64,000 bases of DNA. Source: Micromonospora halotolerans (GTDB lineage Bacteria > Actinomycetota > Actinomycetes > Mycobacteriales > Micromonosporaceae). The notes under the pieces are model-generated. The model made no database searches. It worked only from the letters and a program-made list of their open reading frames with translations, and was not told where the DNA came from. Below, piece after piece: positions 8,369 through 16,885 of the stretch (positions are counted from its first letter, which is position 1; each line of letters starts with the position of its first letter). Both the position numbers and the translations under genes were made by a program. The stretch covers positions 248,001 to 312,000 of the forward strand of contig NZ_CP134876.1 of the NCBI RefSeq assembly GCF_032108445.1, read 5' to 3'.

Positions 8369-9016
8369 GTGACTGCGCCCACCTCCGCCGCCCCTGTCAC
8401 CCCCTACGCCACCCTCCTCGGGTTCACCCGCTACGTGGACCGCACCGGGCCCACCAAGGCCACCTTCGTGGGCGGCCTGCGCAAGCAGCGGGCGAGCCGG
8501 CACGGGTTCAACCCGCACGGCCAGTTCGTCAAGGCGCTCAAGGCCGACGTCGCCTTCCACACCGGCGGCACCCACCTGGCCCAGGTGGCCGACCTGGTCA
8601 AGCCGCGCTGGCGCCCGCTCTACGAGGCGCTGGTGCCGGGGGCGACCACCTGGCTGCACTCGCTCGGCGAACCGGCCGGCGTCGACCTGGCCCAGACCCG
8701 CGACGCGCTGGCCATGCTGGGTGACCTGCCCGTGAAGATCAACCCGCAGTTCGGGGTGCGCTACGCCGACGGTCGCGCCGAGGCGATCCGGCTGCACTTC
8801 GACGAGGCCCCGCCGAGCGAGGAGACCACCCTGGCGACCCTGCACCTGATGGCCCGGCACATGGACGCGGTCCTGCCGCACGCCGAGCCGGTGCTGGTCG
8901 ACGTCCGGCGCGGCGAGTCCTACCGGATGCCGACCGACGTCAAGCCGGAGCAGGTCGAGCAGTGGCTGGCGGGCGAGGCCGCGGCGTTCCGCGCCATCTG
9001 GTCCACCGCCGCCTGA
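8369..9016 (+). CDS. Conserved protein of unknown function
   Basis: A 215-residue soluble protein that I do not recognise. It has no signal peptide or membrane segment. Recognisable stretches are an N-terminal YATLLGFTRYVDRTGPTK, a basic region KQRASRHGFNPHGQFVKALK, and a C-terminal half with DLPVKINPQFGVRYADGRAE and HMDAVLPHAEPVLVDVRRGE. I chose GTG 8369 because GGGAGG ends six bases before it; ATG 8363 directly abuts the GGAGG and would be badly spaced. It follows the MFS gene by about 40 bases that contain an AT-rich stretch around 8325-8350, so it may have its own promoter. A strong hairpin follows. Confidence 0.75.
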   Translation: MTAPTSAAPVTPYATLLGFTRYVDRTGPTKATFVGGLRKQRASRHGFNPHGQFVKALKADVAFHTGGTHLAQVADLVKPRWRPLYEALVPGATTWLHSLGEPAGVDLAQTRDALAMLGDLPVKINPQFGVRYADGRAEAIRLHFDEAPPSEETTLATLHLMARHMDAVLPHAEPVLVDVRRGESYRMPTDVKPEQVEQWLAGEAAAFRAIWSTAA

Positions 9017-9029
9017 CCCGGCCCGCCCC

Positions 9030-9065
9030 GACGAGCGGCCGCCCCTTCCCGGGCGGCCGCTCGTC
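9030..9065 (+). terminator. Strong hairpin, probable terminator of the 8.4-9.0 kb gene
   Basis: GACGAGCGGCCGCCC and its exact reverse complement form a 15-base-pair stem around a six-base loop, 14 bases after the stop codon. There is no T tract, which is usual for actinomycete hairpin terminators. Confidence 0.7.
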
Positions 9066-9175
9066 CGTGTCCGCGGGTGGTCACCCGGCACGGGCAGCCC
9101 GGATGATCCCGTCTCCAACTGTTTCTCTCTCTTTCGGGGAGATGCGGGACGTATGCGAGCTGATGTCGGGAAGCT

Positions 9176-9191
9176 GAACTCGTGAGAGTTC
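9176..9191. promoter_or_regulatory. Short inverted repeat upstream of the Mn catalase gene
   Basis: GAACTC-GTGA-GAGTTC, perfect six-base arms, lies about 105 bases before the catalase start in the 230-base promoter region 9066-9295. It could be an operator for a peroxide or manganese regulator, or a transcript hairpin. No known box matches it clearly. Confidence 0.3.
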
Positions 9192-9295
9192 CTCAGCGTG
9201 TGCCCGCCGCATGCCGGCAGGGCCCGCTGACGCCCCGGCGAGCCGCCGGACCGGGAACCCACTGGCAACGGCACCCGTGAATCCGAGGAGACGTG

Positions 9296-10165
9296 ATGTT
9301 CACGCACATGAAGGACCTGCAGTTCGAGGCGAAGCCGGACGGGCCGGACGCCGCGTTCGCCCGCCGGCTGCAGGAGATCCTGGGCGGCAAGTGGGGCGAG
9401 ATGACCGTGGCCAACCAGTACCTGTACCAGGGCTGGAACTGCCGGCTGCCCGGAAAGTACAAGGACCTGCTGCTCGACGTCGGCACCGAGGAGATGGGCC
9501 ACGTCGAGATGATCGCCACGATGATCACCCGGCTGCTGGAGAAGGCGCCGCTGTCGCTCTCCGAGGCGGCCGAGGACAACCCGATGGTCGGCGCCATCTA
9601 CGGCGGCTCGAACCCGGCGCACTTCATCCACGGTGGTGGCGGCGCCCTGCCGGTCGACAGCTCCGGCGTGCCGTGGAACGGCAACTTCATCACCGCCAGC
9701 GGCAACCTGATGGCCGACTTCCAGCTCAACGTCACCGCCGAGGCCCAGGGCCGGCTCCAGGTCTCCCGCCTGTTCAACATGACCGACGACCCGGGCGTCA
9801 AGCAGATGCTCCGCTTCCTGCTGGCCCGCGACACCATGCACCAGAACATGTGGATGGCGGCCATCGAGCAGCTCAAGGAGGACGGCCTGGAGGAGATGCC
9901 GGTGCCGGACGCCTTCACCGACTCGAAGGAGTTCACCGAGGAGTTCAGCTACACGTACCTGGACTTCTCACCGGGGCAGGACGCGGCCGAGGGCCGGTGG
10001 GCCTCCGGCCCCTCCCCCGACGGCAAGGGCGAGTTCCGCTACGACCACAGCCCGCGGGCGCACGCCCCCGAGCCGGTCCTGCCGCCGGGCGACCCCCGCC
10101 TGTACGGCACCAACCCGGGCATGGCCGGCAAGGTCGCCACCAAGGTCAAGAGCAAGGTCACCTGA
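9296..10165 (+). CDS. Manganese (non-haem) catalase
   Basis: A 289-residue dimanganese catalase that disproportionates hydrogen peroxide. All five metal ligands expected from the family are visible: Glu35 (WGEMTVANQY), Glu66 and His69 (GTEEMGHVEM), Glu149 (TAEAQGRLQ) and His182 (RDTMHQNMW). Position numbers nearly match the Lactobacillus plantarum enzyme. The C-terminal tail is charged and proline-rich and ends TKVKSKVT. GAGGAG five bases before ATG 9296 decides the start over GTG 9293. An Nramp importer gene about 280 bases downstream fits as its manganese supply. The protein has no signal peptide and should be cytoplasmic. Confidence 0.95.
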   Translation: MFTHMKDLQFEAKPDGPDAAFARRLQEILGGKWGEMTVANQYLYQGWNCRLPGKYKDLLLDVGTEEMGHVEMIATMITRLLEKAPLSLSEAAEDNPMVGAIYGGSNPAHFIHGGGGALPVDSSGVPWNGNFITASGNLMADFQLNVTAEAQGRLQVSRLFNMTDDPGVKQMLRFLLARDTMHQNMWMAAIEQLKEDGLEEMPVPDAFTDSKEFTEEFSYTYLDFSPGQDAAEGRWASGPSPDGKGEFRYDHSPRAHAPEPVLPPGDPRLYGTNPGMAGKVATKVKSKVT

Positions 10166-10174
10166 CGCCACCGG

Positions 10175-10204
10175 CGCCGGGCCGGTCGGGCGGCCGGCCC
10201 GGCG
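10175..10204 (+). terminator. GC-rich hairpin after the Mn catalase gene
   Basis: An 11-base-pair stem (CGCCGGGCCGG with its complement) around an eight-base loop, beginning ten bases after the stop codon. It could end or attenuate the catalase transcript before the small membrane-peptide gene. Confidence 0.5.
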
Positions 10205-10225
10205 TCGCCTGATCCGGGAGGTGAC

Positions 10226-10420
10226 ATGTCCACCGCCAACCGCACCAAGCTGGCCGTCTTCGCCCTGCTCACGGTCGGCGCGGCGAGCGCCGGCACGGCC
10301 GCGCCGGCGGTCCTCGCGCTGGCCGCCGTCACGGCGCTCATCCCGGTCGCCGACGCGCTGGACCGGAAGCCCGCGGCACGGCCGGACCGCCGGCCGGCGC
10401 CCGAGCGCGAACCCGTCTGA
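10226..10420 (+). CDS. Small membrane peptide, unknown function
   Basis: A 64-residue peptide with a short basic start (MSTANRTK), a long hydrophobic region rich in alanine, leucine and valine (about residues 9-44, enough for one or two membrane helices) and a basic, proline-rich cytoplasmic-looking tail. GGGAGG five bases upstream supports ATG 10226. It lies 27 bases before the Nramp gene, so the two are probably co-transcribed. No family is recognised; a role as accessory or regulator of the metal transporter is possible but unsupported beyond position. Confidence 0.6.
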   Translation: MSTANRTKLAVFALLTVGAASAGTAAPAVLALAAVTALIPVADALDRKPAARPDRRPAPEREPV

Positions 10421-10447
10421 TCCGTCCGCCCCGCCGAGGAGCACACC

Positions 10448-11707
10448 GTGGTCACGAACGACCTCACCATCGCGTCACCGCTGCAGACCGCCCGTGCGCG
10501 GGGCCGGGTACGCGGCCGCCTCATCCTGCTCGGGCCGGCCTTCGTCGCCGCGGTCGCCTACGTCGACCCGGGCAACTTCGCCACGAACTCCACCGCCGGC
10601 GCGCGCTACGGCTACCTGCTGGTCTGGGTCGTCGTGGCGGCGAACCTGGCCGCCATGCTGGTGCAGACGCTCACCGCCAAGCTCGGCCTGGCGACCGGCC
10701 GCAGCCTGCCCGAGCTGTGCCGCGAGCACCTGCCTCGGCCGGTCAACCGGGTCATGTGGGTCCAGGCCGAACTGGTGGCCATGGCCACCGACCTGGCCGA
10801 GGTGATCGGCGGCGCCGTCGCCCTCTACCTGCTCTTCGGCATCCCGCTGCTGGCCGGCGGCCTGATCGTCGGCGCGGCCGCGTTCGCCGTCCTCGCGTTG
10901 CGCGCGCGGGGTTTCCGGGCGTTCGAGATCGCGATCGCCGTGCTGCTCGGCGTGATCGTCCTGGCCTTCGCCGTGAACCTGCTCAGCGCGCGGCCCGACG
11001 TGTCCGCCGCGGCCGGCGGGCTGCTGCCCCGGATGCAGGGCACCGACAGCATGATGCTGGCCGCCGGCATCCTCGGCGCGACGGTGATGCCACACGTCAT
11101 CTACGTGCACTCCGCGCTGACCCCGAACCGCATCCCCGCGGCCGACGAGACCGAGCGGCGGATCGTGGCGAAGGGCCTGCGCACCGACGTGCTGCTCGCC
11201 CTGAGCGCCGCCGGCGCGGTCAACCTGGCCATGCTGCTCGTCGCGGCGTCCACCTTCCACGGCAGCGGGATCCCCGGCACCGACACCCTGGAGGGCGTCC
11301 ACGCCGGTCTTGCCGGCAGCCTCGGCGCGGTGGCGGCGCTCGGCTTCGCGGTGGCGCTGCTGCTGTCCGGGCTGGCCTCGACCAGCGTCGGCACCTACGC
11401 CGGCGAGGTCATCATGCAGGGCTTCCTGCGCCGCCGCGTACCGCTGGTGGTGCGCCGGCTGGTCACCCTGGTGCCCGCGCTGCTGGTGCTCGCCGTCGGC
11501 GTCGACCCGACCCGGGCCCTCGTGCTGTCGCAGGTGGTGCTGAGCTTCGGCATCCCGTTCGCGCTGATCCCGGTGGTGGCCTTCACCCGCCGCCGGGACC
11601 TCATGGGGAGCCTGGTCAACCGCCCGGCCACGACCGCCGTCGCGTCGGTGATCACCGCGCTCGTGGTGGCGCTCAACCTGTTCCTGCTCTGGCAGCTGGT
11701 CGCCTGA
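10448..11707 (+). CDS. mntH: Nramp-family divalent metal (Mn2+/Fe2+) importer
   Basis: A 419-residue, 11-TM proton-coupled metal transporter. The TM1 metal-binding motif is DPGNFATN and the TM6 motif is MPHVIYVHSAL (methionine-proline-histidine), both diagnostic for Nramp proteins that carry Mn2+ or Fe2+. The GTG start at 10448 follows GAGGAG in the preceding 15 bases. Location next to a Mn catalase suggests manganese as the physiological cargo. The 3' end overlaps the convergent MFS gene by 35 bases, which is unusual for two independent genes but both frames look real. Confidence 0.93.
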   Translation: MVTNDLTIASPLQTARARGRVRGRLILLGPAFVAAVAYVDPGNFATNSTAGARYGYLLVWVVVAANLAAMLVQTLTAKLGLATGRSLPELCREHLPRPVNRVMWVQAELVAMATDLAEVIGGAVALYLLFGIPLLAGGLIVGAAAFAVLALRARGFRAFEIAIAVLLGVIVLAFAVNLLSARPDVSAAAGGLLPRMQGTDSMMLAAGILGATVMPHVIYVHSALTPNRIPAADETERRIVAKGLRTDVLLALSAAGAVNLAMLLVAASTFHGSGIPGTDTLEGVHAGLAGSLGAVAALGFAVALLLSGLASTSVGTYAGEVIMQGFLRRRVPLVVRRLVTLVPALLVLAVGVDPTRALVLSQVVLSFGIPFALIPVVAFTRRRDLMGSLVNRPATTAVASVITALVVALNLFLLWQLVA

Positions 11708-13226
11708 CCGGCCGGGCCGGGCCCGGCGCCGTCACCGGTGCCGGGCCGCCCGGTGCAGCCAGGTACGCGGTGACCAGGCCACCGGCCAGCACGGCCGCCG
11801 CCCCGGCCGTCTGCCCGGTCTCCAGCGCCACCCGGAAGGCGTCCCGGACCAGGACGCGCTCGCCGTCGGTGCCGGCGGCGGCCAGCGCGGCCGGGAACGA
11901 GCCGGCCCCGGCCAGCGCGGCGGGCAGCAGGGCGGCGAACCGCGCGTTGAGCACCGCGCCGAGCACGGCCACGCCCAGGCTGCCGCCGACCTCGGTCATG
12001 GTGCCGTCGACACCCGCCCCGGCGCCAGCCCGCTCCGGCGGCAGCGCGCTCACCACCGCCTCGACGATCGCCGGGTTGGCCAGCGCGCAGCCGGCGCCCA
12101 TCAGCAGCAGGCCGCCGAGCAGCACCGGATAGCCGTCGCCCGGGGTGTACGTGACGGCCAGCAGCCCGACGGCGAGCAGCGCCATGCCGACGGCGACCGC
12201 GGCCGGCCGGCCCATGCGGCGGATCAGCGCGGCGGCCACCCCGGTGAGGTTGAGCACCACGATGGAGAGCGCGAACGGCGCCATCCGCAGCCCGGCCTCC
12301 CAGGCCGGGTAGCCGCGGACGAACTGCAGGTGCTGGGTGAGCAGGAACAGCGCGCCGGTCGCGCCGAAGGTGATCAGCACGACCCCGGAGACCGCGCCGG
12401 TGAAGCGGGGGTCGCGGAACAGCCCCATGTCCAGCATCGGGTCGGCGACCCGGTGTTCCCAGGCGACGAAGAGGCCGAGCAGCAGCACGCCGGCCACGGC
12501 CGCGGCGAGCACCGCCGGAGCGGCCCAGCCCTCCTCCGGCCCGGCCGTGATGGCCCAGACCACGCCGGTGAGCCCGGCCGTGGAGAGCAGCACGCCGGGC
12601 ACGTCGAGGCGGCCGGTGACCGCCTTGCGGGACTCCGGCACGAGCAGCCGGACGGCCACCAGGCAGACCAGCACCACCGGCACGTTCACCAGGAAGATGG
12701 CCTGCCAGGGCAGGTGGGCGAGGATCGTCCCGCCGACCGGCGGTCCCACGGCGAAGCCCAGGGCGCTGGTCGCCGCCCAGACCCCGATGGCCCGCTGCCG
12801 CGCGGGCCCCTCGAAGACCTGCACGGCCACCGCGAGGGTGGCGGTGACCAGCAGTGCGCCGCCGACGCCCATCGCGGCCCGGGCCGCGATGAGCTGGCCG
12901 GTCGTGGTGGCCAGCCCGGCGGCCAGCGAGCCGGCCCCGAACAGCACCAGCCCGGCCAGCAGCATCCGCCGCCGGCCGTACCGGTCGGCCGCGCTGCCCG
13001 CGCTGATCAGCCGGCCGGACAGGACCAGGGCGTACGCGTTGATGATCCACTGGATGTCGCTGGTGCTGGCGCCCAGCTCGGTGGTGAGCACCGGCACCGC
13101 CACGGTGAGCACGGTGTTGTCCAGCACCACGGTCACCTGGGCCAGGCAGAGCACGGCCAGGATCCACCAGCGGTGCCGGAGAACCGCCGGCCCGACCGGG
13201 GCGGCCGGTGCGGCGAGGGCACTCAC
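11673..13226 (-). CDS. DHA2-type MFS exporter of the siderophore operon
   Basis: A 517-residue, 14-TM EmrB/QacA-like drug:H+ antiporter. Motif A is in ADRYGRRRMLLAG and the DHA2 TM1 signature is LDNTVLTVAVPVL. The GTG start at 13226 overlaps the stop of the DesD-like gene (GTGA), so it is translationally coupled and last in the desABCD-like operon. That position points to export of the finished hydroxamate siderophore. The C-terminus ends in a basic proline-rich tail encoded across the 3' end of the convergent Nramp gene. Confidence 0.88.
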   Translation of the reverse strand: MSALAAPAAPVGPAVLRHRWWILAVLCLAQVTVVLDNTVLTVAVPVLTTELGASTSDIQWIINAYALVLSGRLISAGSAADRYGRRRMLLAGLVLFGAGSLAAGLATTTGQLIAARAAMGVGGALLVTATLAVAVQVFEGPARQRAIGVWAATSALGFAVGPPVGGTILAHLPWQAIFLVNVPVVLVCLVAVRLLVPESRKAVTGRLDVPGVLLSTAGLTGVVWAITAGPEEGWAAPAVLAAAVAGVLLLGLFVAWEHRVADPMLDMGLFRDPRFTGAVSGVVLITFGATGALFLLTQHLQFVRGYPAWEAGLRMAPFALSIVVLNLTGVAAALIRRMGRPAAVAVGMALLAVGLLAVTYTPGDGYPVLLGGLLLMGAGCALANPAIVEAVVSALPPERAGAGAGVDGTMTEVGGSLGVAVLGAVLNARFAALLPAALAGAGSFPAALAAAGTDGERVLVRDAFRVALETGQTAGAAAVLAGGLVTAYLAAPGGPAPVTAPGPARPVRRPAARAGTG

Positions 13227-15001
13227 GGCCGCGGGGCGTACGGGGCGAGGGGGTTGGCCAGCGTCCCGACGAACTGGAGCGCCGCCGAAGGGTCCGCCAG
13301 GTCGACCATCTGCTGGTTGTTGCGCAGTTGCAGCCGGTTCAGACAGGACAGCGCGAACTCCGGGGCGAACAGGTCGTGCCGGTCGGCCAGGTGCGGCACC
13401 GACTCCGTGTACGCCCGGACGCACTCGGCCACGGTCCGCCAGAAGTCCTCCTCGTCGAGGATCCCCTCGGTGGTCAGGATGGCGTTGAGGTGGCGCAGGA
13501 ACGAGTCGAACACGTCGGTGAAGACGGCGAGCACCTTCTCGTCCTCGGGCACGGCGGCCCGGATCCGGCTCACCGCCTCGGGCAGGTCGGCCGCCGGGTC
13601 CATCACCACGATCTCCTCGGCGATGTCCTTGAAGACCACCCGCTCGACCACGTCGTCGCGGAGCACCAGGATGACGTTCTCGCCGTGCGGCATGAACGCC
13701 AGGTCGTACGCGTGCAGCGCGTGCAGCACCGGCACGAGGTAGGCGTCCAGGTAGCGGCGCAGCCAGTCCGCGGGGGCCAGCCCGGAGCCGGCGATCAGCG
13801 CACCGGCGAACGAGCGGCCGGCCCGGTCGACGTGCAGCAGCGACGCCATGGTGGCCAGGCGCCGGCCGGGCTCCAGCCCGGGCACCGGGCTCTCCCGCCA
13901 GAGGGCGGCGAGCATCTTCCGGTACGGCGAGTACCGGTCGGTGGCCGCCTCGAACTGCCGGTGCCGGTAGCCGATCGCGGCCCGCTCCCGGATGATCGAC
14001 AGCCCGGCCCGCGCGAACACCGGATCGGCGGCGATCAGGCCGGCCAGCCAGTCGTTGATGGCCGGGGTGTGCTCCATGTAGGCGGCGGACAGCCCGCGCA
14101 TGAAGCCCATGTTGAGCACCGAGAGCGCGGTCTTCACGTAGTGCCGGTTCGGGTCGGTGACGTTGAAGAAGGTACGCACCGACTGCTGCGCCAGGTGCTC
14201 GTCCGGTCCCTCCCCCAGCGGCACCAGGTGGCGCCGGGCCACCTCGCCGGCGAAGGTGACGGCCAGCTTGTTCCACCACTGCCAGGGGTGCACCGGCAGC
14301 AGCAGGTAGTCGGCCGGGTCGAGGCCGAGCCCGGTGAGGGTACGGGCGAATGCCGCGAGGGTCTCCTCGCCGAGTTCGGCCCGGACGTGGGTGTCGTAGT
14401 CCAGGTCGGCGGCGCAGGTGAAGGTGGTGTGGTCGCGGTGGGCGGCGAGCCAGAGCAGGCGGACCGGCTGCCCGGCCTCCGGGGCGTACCGGTGGTGGTC
14501 GTGCACCCCCCAGCCGATCCGGCCGCTGTTGGCCACGAAGCACGGGTGACCCTCGGTCATCGCGGTCTCGATCCGCTGGAAGTCCGCCTCGACCAGCTCG
14601 GCCACCGTCAGCTCGGGCCGGGCCAGCTTGTAGGCCAGCCCGGCCAGGGTGGAGGTGATCTCCTCGAGGTAGACGGGCAGGACGGCGTCGGTGAGGCCGA
14701 GCGCGCCGCGCAGCTCCAGGCAGAGGTCGACCGCGTCGAGCGGGGCCTCCCGCCCGTCGACGTGCCGGGTCAGGCCGGCCGGGTCGATCCACCAGTGGTT
14801 CAGGGCGAGCTGCCGGGCCGCGAAGCGGTACTGGGCGCTGCCGTCGTCGCTGCGTACCCGGTAGTGGCCGGAGCCCTGGGGCTCGGGGGTGACGAGCCGT
14901 TCGTGGGCGAACTCGGCCAGGGCCTTGCGGACCAGGTGGCGGTTGGCGGCGGCCCACAGCTCGGGGGTGAGGTGGTCGACGGCGGCGGAGGGGGTGGTCA
15001 C
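13223..15001 (-). CDS. desD: DesD-like NIS siderophore synthetase (IucA/IucC family)
   Basis: A 592-residue NRPS-independent siderophore synthetase. These enzymes adenylate a carboxylate with ATP and condense it with an amine; DesD oligomerises and cyclises N-hydroxy-N-succinylcadaverine units into desferrioxamines. Visible family motifs are HPWQWWNK (near residue 245) and MPHGENVILVLR (near 450), plus a C-terminal FhuF-like region with LRNNQQMVDL. GTG 15001 is chosen because GAGAGG lies seven bases upstream; an upstream TTG would add five residues. It follows the acyltransferase gene by 11 bases. Assignment to DesD rather than another IucA/C protein rests on the adjacent desABC set. Confidence 0.9.
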   Translation of the reverse strand: MTTPSAAVDHLTPELWAAANRHLVRKALAEFAHERLVTPEPQGSGHYRVRSDDGSAQYRFAARQLALNHWWIDPAGLTRHVDGREAPLDAVDLCLELRGALGLTDAVLPVYLEEITSTLAGLAYKLARPELTVAELVEADFQRIETAMTEGHPCFVANSGRIGWGVHDHHRYAPEAGQPVRLLWLAAHRDHTTFTCAADLDYDTHVRAELGEETLAAFARTLTGLGLDPADYLLLPVHPWQWWNKLAVTFAGEVARRHLVPLGEGPDEHLAQQSVRTFFNVTDPNRHYVKTALSVLNMGFMRGLSAAYMEHTPAINDWLAGLIAADPVFARAGLSIIRERAAIGYRHRQFEAATDRYSPYRKMLAALWRESPVPGLEPGRRLATMASLLHVDRAGRSFAGALIAGSGLAPADWLRRYLDAYLVPVLHALHAYDLAFMPHGENVILVLRDDVVERVVFKDIAEEIVVMDPAADLPEAVSRIRAAVPEDEKVLAVFTDVFDSFLRHLNAILTTEGILDEEDFWRTVAECVRAYTESVPHLADRHDLFAPEFALSCLNRLQLRNNQQMVDLADPSAALQFVGTLANPLAPYAPRP

Positions 15002-15012
15002 GCGGGTACCTC

Positions 15013-15573
15013 TCAACGGGTGGCGGCCAGGAACTGCGCGCGGGTGCAGACGCTCAGCAGGGCGGTCTTCTCGGGCTTGGCGATCGGGCCGACGACGGTG
15101 AAGCCGACGGCCGCGTTCAACGCGTGCACGGCGGTGTTGCGCACGTCGGGCTCGACCACCACCCGGCGGGTGGCCGGATCGGCGAAGAGCCAGTCCAGCA
15201 CCGTGGTGAGCACGGCGAGGGTGAAGCCGTGCACCGGCGCCTCGGCGGGCGCGCAGAGGAAGTGCATCCCGACGTCGCCCTCGACCGGGTCGTAGAGGCC
15301 GACCAGCTCGACCTCGGCGGGGTCGTAGCGCTCGGCGAGGAAAGCCGGCCGGCCCTGCCAGAACCCGAGGTACGCGTCGTGGTGCGGGTGCGCGGCGATC
15401 CGTCGGTACTCCGCGGCCACCCGGGCGACGTCGGCGTCCTGCATCATCCAGAACACCGCCTTGGGGTGGGTGACCCAGCCGTGCAGCAGCGCGGCGTCGA
15501 CGTCCGGGTCGAGCGGGCGGAGGCCGAACTCGCCGAGGCGCGGGTCCTGCCGGCGGTGGATGGCCACGGTCAT
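15013..15573 (-). CDS. desC: DesC-like GNAT N-acyltransferase
   Basis: A 186-residue GNAT-fold protein of the RhbD/AlcB/IucB siderophore acyltransferase group. It should transfer a succinyl or acetyl group from CoA to the hydroxylamine of N-hydroxycadaverine. Family features include [19 protein letters not shown] near the N-terminus, GDVGMHFL, and [21 protein letters not shown] in the CoA-binding half. Its start overlaps the stop of the monooxygenase gene (ATGA). A clear paralogue of this enzyme is encoded at 22642-23199 in the same locus, so acyl-donor specificity may be divided between the two. Confidence 0.9.
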   Translation of the reverse strand: MTVAIHRRQDPRLGEFGLRPLDPDVDAALLHGWVTHPKAVFWMMQDADVARVAAEYRRIAAHPHHDAYLGFWQGRPAFLAERYDPAEVELVGLYDPVEGDVGMHFLCAPAEAPVHGFTLAVLTTVLDWLFADPATRRVVVEPDVRNTAVHALNAAVGFTVVGPIAKPEKTALLSVCTRAQFLAATR

Positions 15574-16862
15574 GAGGCCACCCCGGCCGGTGCGCCGAAC
15601 TCCTGGAACGCGATGCTCTTCTCGATCGGGTAGTGCTCGCGGCCGGTCAGCTCCCGGATGATCCAGGAGTTGCGGTAGGCGCCCATGCCCAGGTCCGGCG
15701 AGGTGACGCTGTGCGTGTGGGTGCCGGCGTTCTGCAGGAAGACGCCGCGTCCGGTGTGGTCGATGCTGTAGTTGCGGGCCACGTCGAAGCGGCCGTGTCC
15801 GTCAAAGCGGAGCCGGTCCCGGATCGGGTCGAGGAACGCGGGCACCCGGTAGCGGTAGCCGGTGGCCAGCACCAGCCCCTCGGTCTCCAGGGTGAAGTCG
15901 CGCCCCTGCTCGACGTGGTGCAGCCCCAGCGTGTACGTCCCCAGCGCCGGGTCGTGGGCGGCGTCGGTCAGCTCGGTGTTGGTGAGCAGCCGGGTGGGCA
16001 CCGGGCCGCCCACGCTCTTCACGTAGAGCAGGTCGAAGATCGCGTTGATCAGCTCGGCGTCGATGCCCTTGAACAGGCCCTTCTGCTCCGCTTCGAGGCG
16101 GTAGCGGGTCGGCTCGGGCAGGGCGTGGAAGTAGTCCACGTAGTCCGGGGAGGTCATCTCCAGGGTGAGCTTGGTGTATTCGAGGGGGAAGAAGCGCGGC
16201 GAGCGGGTGACCCAGTTCAGCTGGTAGCCGTGGGTGTCGATGTCGGCGAGCAGGTCGTGGTAGATCTCGGCCGCGCTCTGCCCGCTGCCGACCACGGTGA
16301 TGCTCCGCTTGCCGCGCAGTGCCGTCCGGTGCTCCCGGTACCGCGAGTTGTGGATCACGTCGCCGCCCAGCCGCGCGCACGCGGGCGGCACGTGCGGCGG
16401 GGTTCCGGTGCCGAGCACCAGCCGCCGCGCCCGGTGGGTGACCTCGCGGCCGTCCACCCGGACGTGCACCACGTACCGGTCGTCCGTCGGGTCGTACTCG
16501 ATGGCGGTGACCTCGTGGCCGAACCGGACGCCGGGCAGCTTCGCGGCGGCCCACCGGCAGTACGCGTCGAACTCGCTGCGCAGCGGGAAGAAGTTCTCCC
16601 GGATGTAGAACGGGTAGAGCCGGCCGGTCTCCTTGAGGTAGCTGAGGAAGGAGAACGGGGAGGTCGGGTCGGCGAGCGTGACGAGGTCGGCGAGGAACGG
16701 GGTCTGCAGGTGGGCGCTCTCCAGCAGCATGCCGGGATGCCAGTCGACGTCGCCGCGGGCCTCCAGGAAGAGGCCGTCGAGGTCGGCGATCGGGGCGGTC
16801 AGGCAGGCCAGGCCGAGGTTGTACGGGCCCAGCCCGACGGCGATGAAGTCGTGGGTCGACAT
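15570..16862 (-). CDS. desB: DesB-like lysine/ornithine/cadaverine N6-monooxygenase
   Basis: A 430-residue flavin-dependent N-hydroxylase. The FAD-binding motif is [12 protein letters not shown] at residues 7-18, the NADPH-binding motif is [15 protein letters not shown] (about 190-204), and the C-terminal family motif is LVLATGYRY. In desferrioxamine pathways it hydroxylates the primary amine of cadaverine using NADPH and oxygen. It lies between the decarboxylase (23-base gap) and the acyltransferase (4-base overlap), matching the order of chemical steps. Confidence 0.93.
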   Translation of the reverse strand: MSTHDFIAVGLGPYNLGLACLTAPIADLDGLFLEARGDVDWHPGMLLESAHLQTPFLADLVTLADPTSPFSFLSYLKETGRLYPFYIRENFFPLRSEFDAYCRWAAAKLPGVRFGHEVTAIEYDPTDDRYVVHVRVDGREVTHRARRLVLGTGTPPHVPPACARLGGDVIHNSRYREHRTALRGKRSITVVGSGQSAAEIYHDLLADIDTHGYQLNWVTRSPRFFPLEYTKLTLEMTSPDYVDYFHALPEPTRYRLEAEQKGLFKGIDAELINAIFDLLYVKSVGGPVPTRLLTNTELTDAAHDPALGTYTLGLHHVEQGRDFTLETEGLVLATGYRYRVPAFLDPIRDRLRFDGHGRFDVARNYSIDHTGRGVFLQNAGTHTHSVTSPDLGMGAYRNSWIIRELTGREHYPIEKSIAFQEFGAPAGVAS

Positions 16863-16885
16863 GGGGTTCTCCAGGGCGGGGCCGG

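Noticed and set aside
11673..14957. A single minus-strand frame spanning the exporter and most of the DesD-like gene, suggesting a fusion
   Set aside because: Only the exporter part is real in this frame. DesD lies in another frame, and a GTG start for the exporter overlaps the DesD stop.
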